Positions 53,528-63,226 are shown, counted from the stretch's first letter. The stretch is DNA of 64,000 bases from Paenarthrobacter ilicis (GCF_016907545.1 NZ_JAFBCD010000001.1:2232001-2296000), one strand, 5' to 3'. Program-made: numbers and translations. The notes: generated by a model not told the origin, from the sequence alone.

Positions 53528-54424
53528 CTAACGCGCCGGCCCCTGGCAGCCAGGGCACCAGTACAACTTGCGGGCCGCTGCCTCGGTGACGGCCACAGTG
53601 CTGCCGCACACCCGGCAGGGCATCCCCTCACGTTTATAGACAAAGTGGGCATCAGCTTTATGCGCCCTTGCGGCACCGGGCTTCCACAGTGACCGCGGCG
53701 TCGTCACAATCCGTCCGTCACGGACGCCGTCCCGCATTGTCAGCACCGTGTCATCCCACAGACGGCCTGCCGCCTCTGCGTCTACGGCGTTGCCTGGAGT
53801 CCAGGGATTCATCGCTTGGCGAAAAAGAACCTCTGCCCTGTAAATGTTTCCAACGCCAGCCAGCACGGATTGATCCATCAGCAGGAGGCCCACGGGGGTT
53901 TTGCGCCGCCGCAATCGCCCAACAAATTCATCCCGGTCACCAGGCAGGTTGTGAAGGGGGTCCGGTCCCAACCGGTTCAGCACTGCTTCAACCTCGGCTC
54001 CGGTGATGGCCGCGCACGTGGTGGCACCCCGCAGATCGGCCCATCCATGGGCGGAAACCAGACGAACACGCACGGCACCCACCGGTTGGGGAGGCCCTGC
54101 GTACTCCCCTGCGGTGTCGCCTGGCCCTGTCTCGTTTTCACCCATGCGCCGGGGCGCCCCGATGCTGGACGCACCCACGAAGGAGCTGTCACCACCAAAG
54201 CTCCACGCCCCGTACAAACCCAGATGGACGTGCAGGAACAACCCATGGTCAAACCGGAGGAAGAACTGCTTACCGTGGGCCATGGCCTGTTCCATGGTGT
54301 GGCCGGTCAGCTGTGCAGCGCCGGCGGTGAACCGCCCCTGCGGGCTGGAGACCTCCAGGAGCTGGCCGCCAAAAACGTCCTGGAATTGGCGGGCCAGCCT
54401 GTGGACCGAATGCCCCTCAGGCAC
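53528..54424 (-). CDS. nei: Nei-type (endonuclease VIII) DNA glycosylase
   Basis: A 298 aa glycosylase/AP lyase with the Nei N-terminus MPEGHSVHRLA (catalytic Pro and Glu), H2TH segment LMDQSVLAGVGNIYRAEVLF (about 185-210) and a C-terminal zinc finger (CRVC ... CPGC). The linker around residues 75-115 is long and hydrophilic. It removes oxidised pyrimidines in base-excision repair. It overlaps rpiB by one base and matches the Rv2464c-Rv2465c pair. Confidence 0.9.
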   Translation of the reverse strand: MPEGHSVHRLARQFQDVFGGQLLEVSSPQGRFTAGAAQLTGHTMEQAMAHGKQFFLRFDHGLFLHVHLGLYGAWSFGGDSSFVGASSIGAPRRMGENETGPGDTAGEYAGPPQPVGAVRVRLVSAHGWADLRGATTCAAITGAEVEAVLNRLGPDPLHNLPGDRDEFVGRLRRRKTPVGLLLMDQSVLAGVGNIYRAEVLFRQAMNPWTPGNAVDAEAAGRLWDDTVLTMRDGVRDGRIVTTPRSLWKPGAARAHKADAHFVYKREGMPCRVCGSTVAVTEAAARKLYWCPGCQGPAR

Positions 54425-54906
54425 TACTGGACAATTTCGCCGGTGGTTTCGTAGACCGCAATCTTGCCGATCCGGCGGACGTGGCGCTCATCCTGGCTGA
54501 ACGGCTCAGACAGGAAAGCCTCGATCAGCTCAGTGGCTTCCTCCACCGTGTGCTGACGGCCGCCCACTGCCACAACGTTGGCGTCGTTATGCTCACGGGC
54601 AAGCTTGGCTGTGGACAAGTTCCATGCCAGGGCGGCACGGACGCCCCTGACCTTGTTGGCAGCAATCTGCTCGCCGTTGCCGGATCCACCCAGCACGATT
54701 CCCAAAGCGTGCACACCGGCTTCCTGGTCAGCCACCACCGCTGCGGCGGCATTGATGCAGAAGGACGGGTAGTCGTCCAGGGCGTCGTATTCCCTGGGCC
54801 CGTGATCCACCACTTCGTAGCCCTTGGCGCTGAGGTGGCTGACCAAGTGGGCGCTCAGTTCCATGCCGGCGTGGTCAGTGGCGATGTGGACGCGGGGTGT
54901 TGTCAC
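54424..54906 (-). CDS. rpiB: Ribose-5-phosphate isomerase B
   Basis: A 160 aa LacAB/RpiB-fold isomerase interconverting ribose 5-phosphate and ribulose 5-phosphate. HIATDHAGMELSAHL, GIVLGGSGNGEQIAANK and NVVAVGGRQ are typical. The mycobacterial subclass lacks the usual catalytic Cys in the GSGNG region and uses Glu; the present GGSGNGEQ agrees with that. It is coupled to nei by a TGATG overlap. Confidence 0.93.
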   Translation of the reverse strand: MTTPRVHIATDHAGMELSAHLVSHLSAKGYEVVDHGPREYDALDDYPSFCINAAAAVVADQEAGVHALGIVLGGSGNGEQIAANKVRGVRAALAWNLSTAKLAREHNDANVVAVGGRQHTVEEATELIEAFLSEPFSQDERHVRRIGKIAVYETTGEIVQ

Positions 54907-54983
54907 AGGAAGTCCATTCTTTTGGCGCGCTCATGCGGCATGGGCCGGGCGCGATGTGTGGGGATGCGCTACCTAGGGTACCG

Positions 54984-55988
54984 CTACCCGGGTTGCTGGG
55001 GTTGACCGTCGTCGTGCGCCCTGCTTGCTGCCCGGTTCAGAACTCCGGCCAACCGGTCTGCCGAAGACCGCGTACCTGCGCTCAGCGCTACCCGGCCTCC
55101 GTTCTGCTTCCGGACCACCACCGCAGGTCCACTGCTCACCAGCATGGCGGTTGCGTCATCGTGGTGCCGCAACCCCCACCCGCCGTAGTCGGCAGCTTTG
55201 ACGTCTGCCGGGGCCGCAGCGGCGATCTCGACGGCGGGAACGGTCAGGACGCGCAGGACGCCACCGGCAAAAACCTGCAGGCCGGCCCTGTCCGCACGGA
55301 CCCTGGCGAAAAGGAATCCCGCTCCCACCAAGGCAGCGGCTGCCACCAGGGCTCCGAGCCATGGGACCACCACCGCAATCAGGGCGGCGGGGAACAACGC
55401 CGAAACAATGATCATGACGAACACGGAGCTGCGGGCATGGACCCAGATCCTTAGTGTGTCATTGGGCAGGTCCGGGTCCTCCAGCAGCCGGAGCTCCGAC
55501 TGCAAAGCTGCGTCGTCCTCCGGAGTCCAATGGGGATCGGGCTTGAACGCGAACATCATCACGACGCCCATGGCCAGCGCCGCACCGCTTCCCATGGCCA
55601 GAACAATTGGATCCACGTGGGAAACCCTGGCGTCGGCTGCACCTGACTGGCCGGCCAGGCCCGCGGCCAGGACCGTTGTGATGAAGAGGCTCAGCATGAG
55701 GCCGAGCCCCATCATGAGCCGCCGCATGATCACCGGCCGCGACAGCGGCACCGCTTGGAGGAAACCGGCCCAGCCACAGAGGACTATGAGAGCTGCACCA
55801 CCGCCCACATAGGCGCCGAACGGCGCAAAAGAACTGCCGCCGTCGGCATTCCACATCACGGCCACAGGGTTGGGCAGGCTGTTCCGCACCATGAAGGCGC
55901 ACAGGACAAAACCCGCGGCGAGAACAAGGGGGAAACCCACTGCGAATCTCAAAGCGCGAACATCGAGGGTCTCCCTGAAGCGTGCCAT
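54984..55988 (-). CDS. DUF1648-type multi-pass membrane protein
   Basis: A 334 aa protein with about six membrane helices (residues about 13-33, 58-80, 88-115, 130-148, 185-205 and 208-228) and a soluble C-terminal domain of about 100 residues. The N-terminal block with LPNPVAVMWNADGGSSFAP resembles DUF1648 (seen in SdpI-like immunity and regulator proteins), and the soluble part has PH-domain-like strands. It is divergent from pepN with a 130-bp gap. Function is unknown. Confidence 0.7.
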   Translation of the reverse strand: MARFRETLDVRALRFAVGFPLVLAAGFVLCAFMVRNSLPNPVAVMWNADGGSSFAPFGAYVGGGAALIVLCGWAGFLQAVPLSRPVIMRRLMMGLGLMLSLFITTVLAAGLAGQSGAADARVSHVDPIVLAMGSGAALAMGVVMMFAFKPDPHWTPEDDAALQSELRLLEDPDLPNDTLRIWVHARSSVFVMIIVSALFPAALIAVVVPWLGALVAAAALVGAGFLFARVRADRAGLQVFAGGVLRVLTVPAVEIAAAAPADVKAADYGGWGLRHHDDATAMLVSSGPAVVVRKQNGGRVALSAGTRSSADRLAGVLNRAASRAHDDGQPQQPG

Positions 55989-56118
55989 GATCCAAAGCTA
56001 CTCCGTGGTGCGACACTGTGCCGATTGCTCCTTGCCATACTGCCGCAGAGTGAAAGAATGGCTTCACACCAGCGACCGGCGTGGCCGGTCGGTCATCCAC
56101 ACTTTTCGGAGGCTCCAC

Positions 56119-58680
56119 TTGCCAGGCCTGAATCTCACGCGCGATGAAGCGGCGAACCGCGCAGAACTGCTCAACGTCGAGTCATATGACGTCACTTTGG
56201 ACCTGACAAAGGGCCCGGACGTCTTCAGTTCCACCACCGTGGTGAAGTTCTCCGCACAGCCCGGGTCGTCGTCGTTCATCGACGCGATCACCGCAGCCGT
56301 TCATAAAGTGACTCTCAACGGCGTTGATTTGGACCCGGCAACCGTGGCCGACGGTATCCGCATCCAACTCCCCGATCTCGCAGCGGACAACGAGCTCACG
56401 GTGGTGGCTGACGCTCCGTACATGAACACGGGCGAGGGGCTGCACCGGTTTGTGGACCCCGTGGACGGTGAGGCCTACCTCTACACCCAGTTCGAAGTGC
56501 CGGACTCCCGCCGCATGTTTGCAGTGTTCGAGCAGCCGGACCTGAAAGCCAGCTTCACGTTCACGGTGACCGCGCCGTCCCATTGGGATGTCATTTCCAA
56601 CTCGCCCACTCCCAAGCCCGTGGACGCTGCCGCCGGGGACGACGGCGCCGCCCGGTCAACGTGGCACTTCGCACCCACCCCGCGGCTTTCCTCCTACGTC
56701 ACGGCACTGATTGCCGGCCCGTACCAGTCCGTCCGTTCCGAGGTCACCAGCTCCGATGGGCGCGTCATCCCGCTGGGTGTGTTCGCCAGGAAGTCCCTGA
56801 TGCAGTACCTGGACGCGGACAATATCTTTGAACTGACGCGGCAGGGTTTTGAGTTTTTCGAGGCCCAGTTCGGTTGCCCCTATCCGTTTGAAAAATACGA
56901 TCAGCTGTTCGTTCCCGAATTCAATGCTGGCGCCATGGAGAACGCCGGCGCGGTGACCATCCTTGAGGGATACGTTTTCCGAGGAAAGGTGACGGGTGCC
57001 CAGATTGAACGCCGTGCCATCACCGTCCTGCACGAGTTGGCGCACATGTGGTTCGGCGACCTGGTGACCATGCGCTGGTGGAACGATCTCTGGCTGAACG
57101 AGTCCTTCGCCGAATACATGTCGCACCTGGCTGCGGTGGAGAACACCGAATTCGACCGCGCATGGACAACGTTCGCTTCCGTGGAGAAGTCCTGGGCGTA
57201 CAAGCAGGATCAGCTGCCCACCACACACCCGATCTTCGCGGAGATCAACAATCTTGAAGACGTGGAAGTGAACTTCGACGGCATTACCTACGCCAAGGGC
57301 GCTTCGGTACTGCGGCAGCTGGTGGCCTGGGTGGGACCCGAACAGTTCATGGCCGGAGTCCGCAGCTATTTCGCCAAACACGCGTGGAAGAACACTGAGC
57401 TCTCCGACCTCATGGTGGAACTGGAAGCCGCCAGCGGACGCGAGCTGGACCAGTGGGGCAAGGTATGGCTGGAGACCGCCGGCGTCAATACGCTGGCCCC
57501 CGAGCTGACCGTGGATTCCGAAGGAACCATCACCGCCTTTGCCATCAGGCAGACCGCCATCGCGGAACAGCCCACGCTCCGGCCGCACCGCCTGGCCGTT
57601 GGCTTCTACGACATCGCCGAAAGCGGCCTCCTGGAGCGGACCCACCGGGAGGAGCTGGACGTTGACGGGGCGCTGACGGAAGTGCCGGCCCTGGTTGGCC
57701 GTCAACGCGCGGACCTCATCCTGCTCAACGATGATGACCTCGCCTACGCAAAGGTCCGCCTGGATGCGGACAGCCTCGCTACGGCCACGGCCCACCTGAA
57801 GGATTTCGCCAACAGCCTGCCGCGCACCCTGGTGTGGGGCTCGGCCTGGGATGCAGCGCGCGACGGCGAAACACCGGCCCGCGGGTACGTGGACCTGGTG
57901 CTGTCCAACATTGCCCATGAGACGGATTCCTCGGTGATCCTGGTGCAGTTGCGGCAGCTCGCCACCACCCTGACCTACTACGTGGCCGCCGAACACAAGC
58001 AGGCCACCCTCGTCACCGCCGCGGATCGCTTGTGGGAGCTCGCTTCCTCCGTGGAGCCAGGCTCGGATGCCCAACTCCAATTCGCGAAGTCCTTCGCGCA
58101 GCTCGCACGCAGCAGCGCCCAGCTTGACCGCATCCAGGCCCTGCTGGACGGGACAGAGACACTCAACGGTCTCTCTGTTGACCAGGACATGCGCTGGGAG
58201 CTCCTGACGTCACTGGTGGTTGGTGGCCGGCAGGGACAGGAACGGATCGACGAGGAACTGGCACGGGACAACACATCCAACGGCCAAAACGCTGCTGCCC
58301 AAGCCACCGCCGCCATTCCGACGCCCGGGGCCAAGGCTGCCGCATGGCAAGCGATCGTGGAAACGGGCGAGATGTCCAACGCGCTGCAATCATCGGCAGT
58401 GGCCGGGTTCATGCGCGTCACGGACACCTCGTTGCTGGAGCCTTACGCTGAAAAGTACTTCGAAGCGGTTCCAGGAATCGTCAAGGAGCGCACCCACGCC
58501 CTGGCGCAGCAGGTTGTGGTGGGACTGTATCCCGCCCAGCTGACCACGCAGGCCACCGTTGACCGCACTGATGCCTTCCTTGCGGGGCTTCCGGAGGAAA
58601 GTGCGGCCTTGCGCAGGATGATGCTGGAGAACCGCGACGGCGTGGCGCGGGCTTTGCGCGCCAGGACGGCCGACGCGTAA
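56119..58680 (+). CDS. pepN: Aminopeptidase N (M1 family)
   Basis: An 853 aa zinc metallopeptidase cleaving N-terminal residues from peptides in the cytosol. GAMEN motif (substrate N-terminus recognition), HELAHMW zinc site with the downstream NESFAEY glutamate, and the C-terminal helical M1 domain (about 530-850) are present. The start is TTG at 56119, after CGGAGG 6 nt upstream; the frame extends to 55870 but no homologous sequence lies there, and the mycobacterial PepN begins in the same way (PGxNLTRDEA). Confidence 0.95.
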   Translation: MPGLNLTRDEAANRAELLNVESYDVTLDLTKGPDVFSSTTVVKFSAQPGSSSFIDAITAAVHKVTLNGVDLDPATVADGIRIQLPDLAADNELTVVADAPYMNTGEGLHRFVDPVDGEAYLYTQFEVPDSRRMFAVFEQPDLKASFTFTVTAPSHWDVISNSPTPKPVDAAAGDDGAARSTWHFAPTPRLSSYVTALIAGPYQSVRSEVTSSDGRVIPLGVFARKSLMQYLDADNIFELTRQGFEFFEAQFGCPYPFEKYDQLFVPEFNAGAMENAGAVTILEGYVFRGKVTGAQIERRAITVLHELAHMWFGDLVTMRWWNDLWLNESFAEYMSHLAAVENTEFDRAWTTFASVEKSWAYKQDQLPTTHPIFAEINNLEDVEVNFDGITYAKGASVLRQLVAWVGPEQFMAGVRSYFAKHAWKNTELSDLMVELEAASGRELDQWGKVWLETAGVNTLAPELTVDSEGTITAFAIRQTAIAEQPTLRPHRLAVGFYDIAESGLLERTHREELDVDGALTEVPALVGRQRADLILLNDDDLAYAKVRLDADSLATATAHLKDFANSLPRTLVWGSAWDAARDGETPARGYVDLVLSNIAHETDSSVILVQLRQLATTLTYYVAAEHKQATLVTAADRLWELASSVEPGSDAQLQFAKSFAQLARSSAQLDRIQALLDGTETLNGLSVDQDMRWELLTSLVVGGRQGQERIDEELARDNTSNGQNAAAQATAAIPTPGAKAAAWQAIVETGEMSNALQSSAVAGFMRVTDTSLLEPYAEKYFEAVPGIVKERTHALAQQVVVGLYPAQLTTQATVDRTDAFLAGLPEESAALRRMMLENRDGVARALRARTADA

Positions 58681-58737
58681 GCCGTACACATATTGATGCT
58701 CAGGCGGACAGCCTGGCCCGCTGGCTAGACTGTCCGC

Positions 58738-59217
58738 ATGAGCCTCAACGAGCACCATTACGCGCTGACTGTCCGGTGGACAGGCAACCTGGGCGCCGGC
58801 ACCTCAGGCTACAGGGCATACTCCCGGGACCATGACATTGAGATCGATGGCCTGCCTGCCCTGAAGGGCTCCGCCGACCCCACTTTCCACGGAGACAGAA
58901 CCCGTTACAACCCGGAACAGTTGCTGCTCGCCGCCCTTTCGCAGTGCCACATGTTGTCCTTCCTCCATGTAGCCGTGAAGCGGGGAGTGGTGGTCACCGC
59001 CTACGAAGACCATGCGGAGGGCCTCATGAAGCTCAACAAGGATGGCAGCGGCCAGTTTGAGGGCGTGACCCTCAAACCGCACGTCACGGTTGCCGACCCC
59101 CAGCATCTTGGCCTGATGGAGGAACTCCACCATGAGGCCAACCAGGTCTGCTTCATTGCCCGCAGCGTCAATTTCCCCGTTGCCCACCAGCCCAGCACGA
59201 CGGCGGAACAAGCCTAG
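58738..59217 (+). CDS. OsmC-family peroxiredoxin-like protein
   Basis: A 159 aa OsmC/Ohr-fold protein that likely reduces organic or lipoyl peroxides. Conserved Cys in LSQCHMLSFLH (about residue 70) and the second Cys in ANQVCFIARSVNFPV (about 137) are present. Arg and Glu partners sit in RYNPEQLLLAALS. It is downstream of pepN by 57 nt. Its TAG stop shares CTAG with the stop of the opposing epimerase gene. Confidence 0.9.
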   Translation: MSLNEHHYALTVRWTGNLGAGTSGYRAYSRDHDIEIDGLPALKGSADPTFHGDRTRYNPEQLLLAALSQCHMLSFLHVAVKRGVVVTAYEDHAEGLMKLNKDGSGQFEGVTLKPHVTVADPQHLGLMEELHHEANQVCFIARSVNFPVAHQPSTTAEQA

Positions 59218-60214
59218 GCAGGCAGCCCGCCCTTGAGGGCAACCAGGCGCTTTTCGGTACCGGCGGAGAGCCCGGCCTTTCGATCCCTGTCCAGCCCACG
59301 GCGTCTTTCGTCCGCCAGCGTCGCCGCAAGCGTTTCCTGCCACGGCCGAAGGTTCATGCCCGCAGAGCGCGCGGCATGGTTGGACCTTGCCTGGAAGCCC
59401 TCGTGTCCAGGGGCAGCCACAAGGGCAGCGACTCCGGGCCGGACCAATGATTCACGCCATGCTCAAGCAACCAGTCAGGGCTGCAAGCGACCATCTCAAG
59501 ATCGTGGGCACCCGCCACGGTCCTGCACTCGGCCAGAAAATCGGTAAATCCCACCACGTCGCCCAAAGCGTTGTACGTACCGGTCAGTCCTCCACCGGCC
59601 GCCTCCAGTATCCACGCTGACAGGTCCCGGACATCGATAATCTGAGTGGCGGCATCTCCCATGTCCGGCACAATGGCCGGTCCCCGCTCCGTGGCCGCGA
59701 AACGCGCAGGCCAATACCCATACCGATCAGTGCCATCCCCCGGCCCGCTGATCAGTCCCGCCCGGACAATGTGGGCTTTGTCCCCCACCATCGCTGCAGT
59801 GAGCTGCTCAATGGCCGATTTGGACTCACCGTAGGTCTCCTGAGTGCCGGGTTGTCCCGCGGGAAGCGGCGCCAGCAGGGCCGCGCTTTCGTCGTCGCCC
59901 GGCACGGAATGATCCGCATACACCGAACACCTGGACACGAAAGTCCAGTGCGCCGTTTGCTTTCCCAGAGCCTCCAAGGCTTCGCCCGCCTGCACGGGGT
60001 CCCGGGAGACCTCCACCACGGAATCCCAAGTGCCACCAAGCACCGAATACGCCCCGGCACCCATGGCGCGGTCGCCCCTGACCCACGTCACGCCGTCGGG
60101 CGGGTCCTGTGAAGAACCCCGGGCAAAACACGTGACATCATGCCCGGCAGCAACAGCCTGCCCGGCAATCCGGGCTGACAGGAAGGCGGTGCCGCCAAGG
60201 ACCAGGATGCGCAT
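59214..60214 (-). pseudogene. NAD-dependent epimerase/dehydratase, frameshifted near its 3' end
   Basis: The upstream part (60214 to about 59413) reads an extended-SDR protein with the Rossmann motif LVLGGTAFLSARI, a catalytic-type TYGESKSAIEQL, and family segments SAWILEAAGGGLTGTYNALGD and NHWSGPESLPLWL. It then runs into an unrelated tail. The missing family C-terminus (GHEGFQARSNHA, GMNLRPWQETLAATLADER) continues without a gap in the next frame to 59214. Adding one C to the minus-strand run CCCC (59410-59413) rejoins them. It is either a recent frameshift mutation, a phase-variable homopolymer or a sequence error. The two pieces together give about 330 aa, the usual size. Confidence 0.85.
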
Positions 60215-60301
60215 ACGGCCACGCTACGGCGCTAGGGTTGTAGGTGGACAGAGTGTTCCGCGCCCGGCGAACACGGGCCGACGACAAGGAGCCACTACAC
60301 C

Positions 60302-61006
60302 TTGATCTCCATCCCCCTAGCGGAAACCCTTACCTTGGAACCAGAGAAAATCGACTTCGTCTCCATCCTCATCACCATCGGAGTGGGACTGTTGGTGTGG
60401 ACCATCGCCCGTTTCGTCATCCTCCGGATCACCCGCCGCGTTTCAGCCGGCAGCACCCTCTTCAAAAAAGCGCACTTCAAATGGGTTCAACCGGCCATTC
60501 GGGCCCTGGACCATGAACGCCGCTCGCAGCGCGCCGAGACCATCGGCACACTGCTCACCAGCCTTGTCAGCGTAGTGGTGGTGGTGATTGTCATCATCTA
60601 CATCCTTAAGTTCATGAACGTGGACGTGGCACCGCTGCTGACCAGTGTGGGTATTTTGGGTGTCGCGATCGGCTTCGGTGCCCAGCAGTTGATCCGTGAT
60701 TTCCTTGCGGGGATCTTCATCACCATCGAAGACCAGTACGGCATTGGCGATGTGATCGTCACCAGCGAAGTGATTGGCACTGTGGAATCCGTGGGCCTGC
60801 GCATCACCCGCGTCCGGGCCGAAGACGGAGCAATCTGGTACCTGCGCAACGGCGAAATCCTTCGGGTGGGAAACCGCTCCCAGGGCGACTACGTGCCCCT
60901 TGAAGAACCCGACGACGGCGCAGATCCGGCGCCCGGTGCCGCAGCCGCAACCGTTACTGCCGGCGCACCGCGTGCCGTAAAAGCCGAGGAGAAGTCCAAT
61001 GAGTGA
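60302..61006 (+). CDS. MscS-family mechanosensitive channel
   Basis: A 234 aa small-conductance channel protein with three membrane helices (about residues 18-38, 80-100 and 108-125) and the pore-lining helix region GVAIGFGAQQLIRDFLAG of MscS. A beta domain follows (GDVIVTSEVIGTVESVGLRITRV, IWYLRNGEIL), and a short Pro/Ala tail. It opens under hypo-osmotic shock. TTG at 60302 with AAGGAG 10 nt upstream is the likely start. Its 3' end overlaps the globin gene by 8 nt, a conserved pairing in actinobacteria. Confidence 0.88.
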   Translation: MISIPLAETLTLEPEKIDFVSILITIGVGLLVWTIARFVILRITRRVSAGSTLFKKAHFKWVQPAIRALDHERRSQRAETIGTLLTSLVSVVVVVIVIIYILKFMNVDVAPLLTSVGILGVAIGFGAQQLIRDFLAGIFITIEDQYGIGDVIVTSEVIGTVESVGLRITRVRAEDGAIWYLRNGEILRVGNRSQGDYVPLEEPDDGADPAPGAAAATVTAGAPRAVKAEEKSNE

Positions 61007-61481
61007 CATGACACCAGGGCAGGTCCCCGCTCCGCAGGCCGGCCCTCGCCGCCAGCTGATGCAGAACGACCCCTTCAGCCAGCCAACGTATACCGACAGC
61101 TTCTATGCCGCCGTGGGCGGTCACGACACTTTTGTGAAGTTGATCGACGTGTTCTACGACGGCGTGGCCGCGGACCCCTTGCTGCGGCCCATGTATCCGG
61201 AAGAAGATTTGGGACCCGCCAAACGGCGTTTTCTGATGTTTCTTGAGCAGTACTGGGGCGGTCCCACCACCTACGGCGAGGAAAGGGGACATCCACGCCT
61301 GCGCATGCGGCACATGCCCTTCCAAGTCACGCCCGAGGCCAAAGACCGTTGGCTGTACCACATGCGGACAGCAGTTGACTCGCTGGAGCTCCCGCCCCTG
61401 CACGAAGGCACGCTCTGGGATTACATGGAACGGGCAGCACTGACCATGGTCAACAGCCCGTCAGCAGGACCCGGGGCCTGA
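60999..61481 (+). CDS. glbO: Group II truncated haemoglobin
   Basis: A 160 aa 2/2 globin of the GlbO type with FYAAVGGHDTFVKLIDVFYDGVA, the loop LRPMYPEEDLGPAKRRFLMFLEQYWGG and the proximal-histidine segment RLRMRHMPF. A helix F/G part with WLYHMRTAVDSL and a C-terminal Trp-containing segment follow. There is a 25-residue N-terminal extension. It binds oxygen or other diatomic ligands and may take part in redox or peroxide chemistry. It overlaps the MscS gene by 8 nt, and both lie near pepN as in M. tuberculosis. Confidence 0.93.
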   Translation: MSDMTPGQVPAPQAGPRRQLMQNDPFSQPTYTDSFYAAVGGHDTFVKLIDVFYDGVAADPLLRPMYPEEDLGPAKRRFLMFLEQYWGGPTTYGEERGHPRLRMRHMPFQVTPEAKDRWLYHMRTAVDSLELPPLHEGTLWDYMERAALTMVNSPSAGPGA

Positions 61482-61499
61482 CCCGGAAGTCTGACCCGA

Positions 61500-61550
61500 G
61501 GCCGGCTGCAAGAGGCCGGCTGCGTAATGCCGGCTGCGTGATGCTGGCCT
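61500..61550. repeat. Short GC-rich tandem repeats
   Basis: Three imperfect copies of a 14-15-nt unit starting GGCCGGCTGC between the globin and the next minus-strand gene. With the following GGCCTC they may fold as a terminator. Confidence 0.5.
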
Positions 61551-62257
61551 CAGAACCCCAGGCCGAGCCCCGCGCCCGTGCGGACCAACACATGGCCGCG
61601 GGGCCCGCTGAGCCTGTACCAGCGGCCGTTTCGGAGGATCTTCTGCTCGCCGTCCCCCAGGAAGCCCAAGCCGTAGGCGGCGAAAGCCGCACCAGCGGGC
61701 AGCGCGCCAAGTTCCGGAAGCTCCCTGCCCCAAACGGCGGCCCTGGCACTATTGACGACGGCGGCACCCGCCTGGTCGGGAATCACCCCGGCCACTTCGC
61801 CGATGCCGTCCACGGCAGCTGCAGTAAGAACTGCGTCCGGTACAGTGCCGTGATCCTCCCACCCGGTACGGGGCGCGCTCACCCCGGCCCAGGACTCTGC
61901 CACGGTTGTTGGCGGAATAGGCAGCTCTGTGTCCCCGCCGCCTGCGCGCGCCAAACGATCCAGCACCGAGGCCAGCGTCACCGTGACATCAACCCGGGCG
62001 GGCTCGGCGAGGGCCATGGTTCGCATGCCAAGAATGGTGGGGGTGGACTCCCCCAGGATGCGCGGACGCAGGACGCATACGTAAGCCGCAAGGACATCGC
62101 CTGCGCCCTGAAGGCGGATGGCGCCGTCGTCAATGCTTTTGGCCCTGGTGATGAACGTTCGCAGATCATCAAGGTCACGGGAATCGGGGAAGCGGAGGGA
62201 CTGGGTCACGACGTCTGGCACATCATCGACCTTACCGGCATGTCCGCGTTTGGGCAT
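61550..62257 (-). CDS. Conserved hypothetical protein
   Basis: A 235 aa soluble protein of unknown function. Its N-terminal half has FPDSRDLDDLRTFITRAKSID and a region rich in valine and alanine strands (VLAAYVCVLRPRIL, TILGMRTMAL). The C-terminal half has LPAGAAFAAYGLGFLG and ends in a small beta region (RNGRWYRLSGPRGHVLV). Its position between glbO and tesB is conserved in actinobacteria. The ATG at 62257 is used; a GTG at 62209 is a likely alternative start. Confidence 0.7.
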   Translation of the reverse strand: MPKRGHAGKVDDVPDVVTQSLRFPDSRDLDDLRTFITRAKSIDDGAIRLQGAGDVLAAYVCVLRPRILGESTPTILGMRTMALAEPARVDVTVTLASVLDRLARAGGGDTELPIPPTTVAESWAGVSAPRTGWEDHGTVPDAVLTAAAVDGIGEVAGVIPDQAGAAVVNSARAAVWGRELPELGALPAGAAFAAYGLGFLGDGEQKILRNGRWYRLSGPRGHVLVRTGAGLGLGF

Positions 62258-62300
62258 GTCTGCGTTTGAGAGGGGTGCGGGCTCCGTCTAAAGTCGAACC

Positions 62301-63206
62301 ATGACTGAGACGAACGCTGCCCCCGGGGTGCAGGCGGCCCCGGAAGACCCCATGGAAGTGCTGATCGGCCTGCTGGACCTGGGTGATTTTGACGGAGCGC
62401 GGACCAACGAGGACATCTTCCTGGGCCCATCCCAAAAGCAGCCACGGCACCGGGTGTTCGGTGGCCAGGTGCTGGCGCAGTCCATGATGGCCGGAATGCG
62501 GACGGTGGAACCGGACCGGTCCGCCCACTCCATGCACGGGTACTTCCTCCGCCCGGGCGACGCCAACAAGCCCATCACCTTTGGAGTCGAACGGCTCCGC
62601 GACGGCAGGTCCTTCTCGGCCAGGCGCGTCCATGCCTACCAGGACGGGGTTCCCATCCTGTCCATGATCGCCTCCTTTCAGGTGGAAGACAGCGGACTGG
62701 ATCACCAGGCCACCATGCCGGAGGGCATCCCGGACCCGGAATCCCTCCCCAGCACTGCCGAGCTGCTGTCCCGGATAGACCATCCAATGGCGCGGCACAT
62801 GTCCTCTGAACGGCCCTTCGATGTCCGGCACATTGATCCGGCGCTTTACGTCTCGGCACCGGATGACCACGTGGCAACCAATGCGGTGTGGATGAAAACC
62901 ATGGGTCCCTTGCCCGAGGACCCCAACCTCCACCGTGCGGCCCTTGCCTACGCCAGCGACTACACGCTCCTGGAGCCGATTCTCCGTAAGCACGGACTGT
63001 CCTGGATGACTCCGGGCATGAGTGTCGCCAGCCTGGACCACGCCATGTGGTGGCACCGGCCGGTCCGCGTGGACGAGTGGATGCTGTATGTTCAGGAGTC
63101 CCCCAGCGCACAGGGCGCACGGGGATTGGCTACAGGCAGGATCTTCAGCCGGGATGGCCTGCATGTGGCCACCGTGGCCCAAGAGGGCATGGTCAGAATC
63201 CCCTGA
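62301..63206 (+). CDS. tesB: Acyl-CoA thioesterase II
   Basis: A 301 aa double-hotdog enzyme hydrolysing medium- to long-chain acyl-CoA. The N-terminal hotdog has HRVFGGQVLAQSMMA and HSMHGYFLRPGD; the C-terminal hotdog has ASLDHAMWWHRPVRVDEW with the catalytic Asp and the RIFSRDGLHVATVAQEG tail. Near-normal TesB length. It is convergent with ettA. Confidence 0.94.
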   Translation: MTETNAAPGVQAAPEDPMEVLIGLLDLGDFDGARTNEDIFLGPSQKQPRHRVFGGQVLAQSMMAGMRTVEPDRSAHSMHGYFLRPGDANKPITFGVERLRDGRSFSARRVHAYQDGVPILSMIASFQVEDSGLDHQATMPEGIPDPESLPSTAELLSRIDHPMARHMSSERPFDVRHIDPALYVSAPDDHVATNAVWMKTMGPLPEDPNLHRAALAYASDYTLLEPILRKHGLSWMTPGMSVASLDHAMWWHRPVRVDEWMLYVQESPSAQGARGLATGRIFSRDGLHVATVAQEGMVRIP

Positions 63207-63226
63207 GTTTGGTGGCATGACAGCAG

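Noticed and set aside
59214..59447. Separate 77-codon gene
   Set aside because: It encodes only the C-terminal end of the epimerase family and is the out-of-frame remainder of the frameshifted gene.
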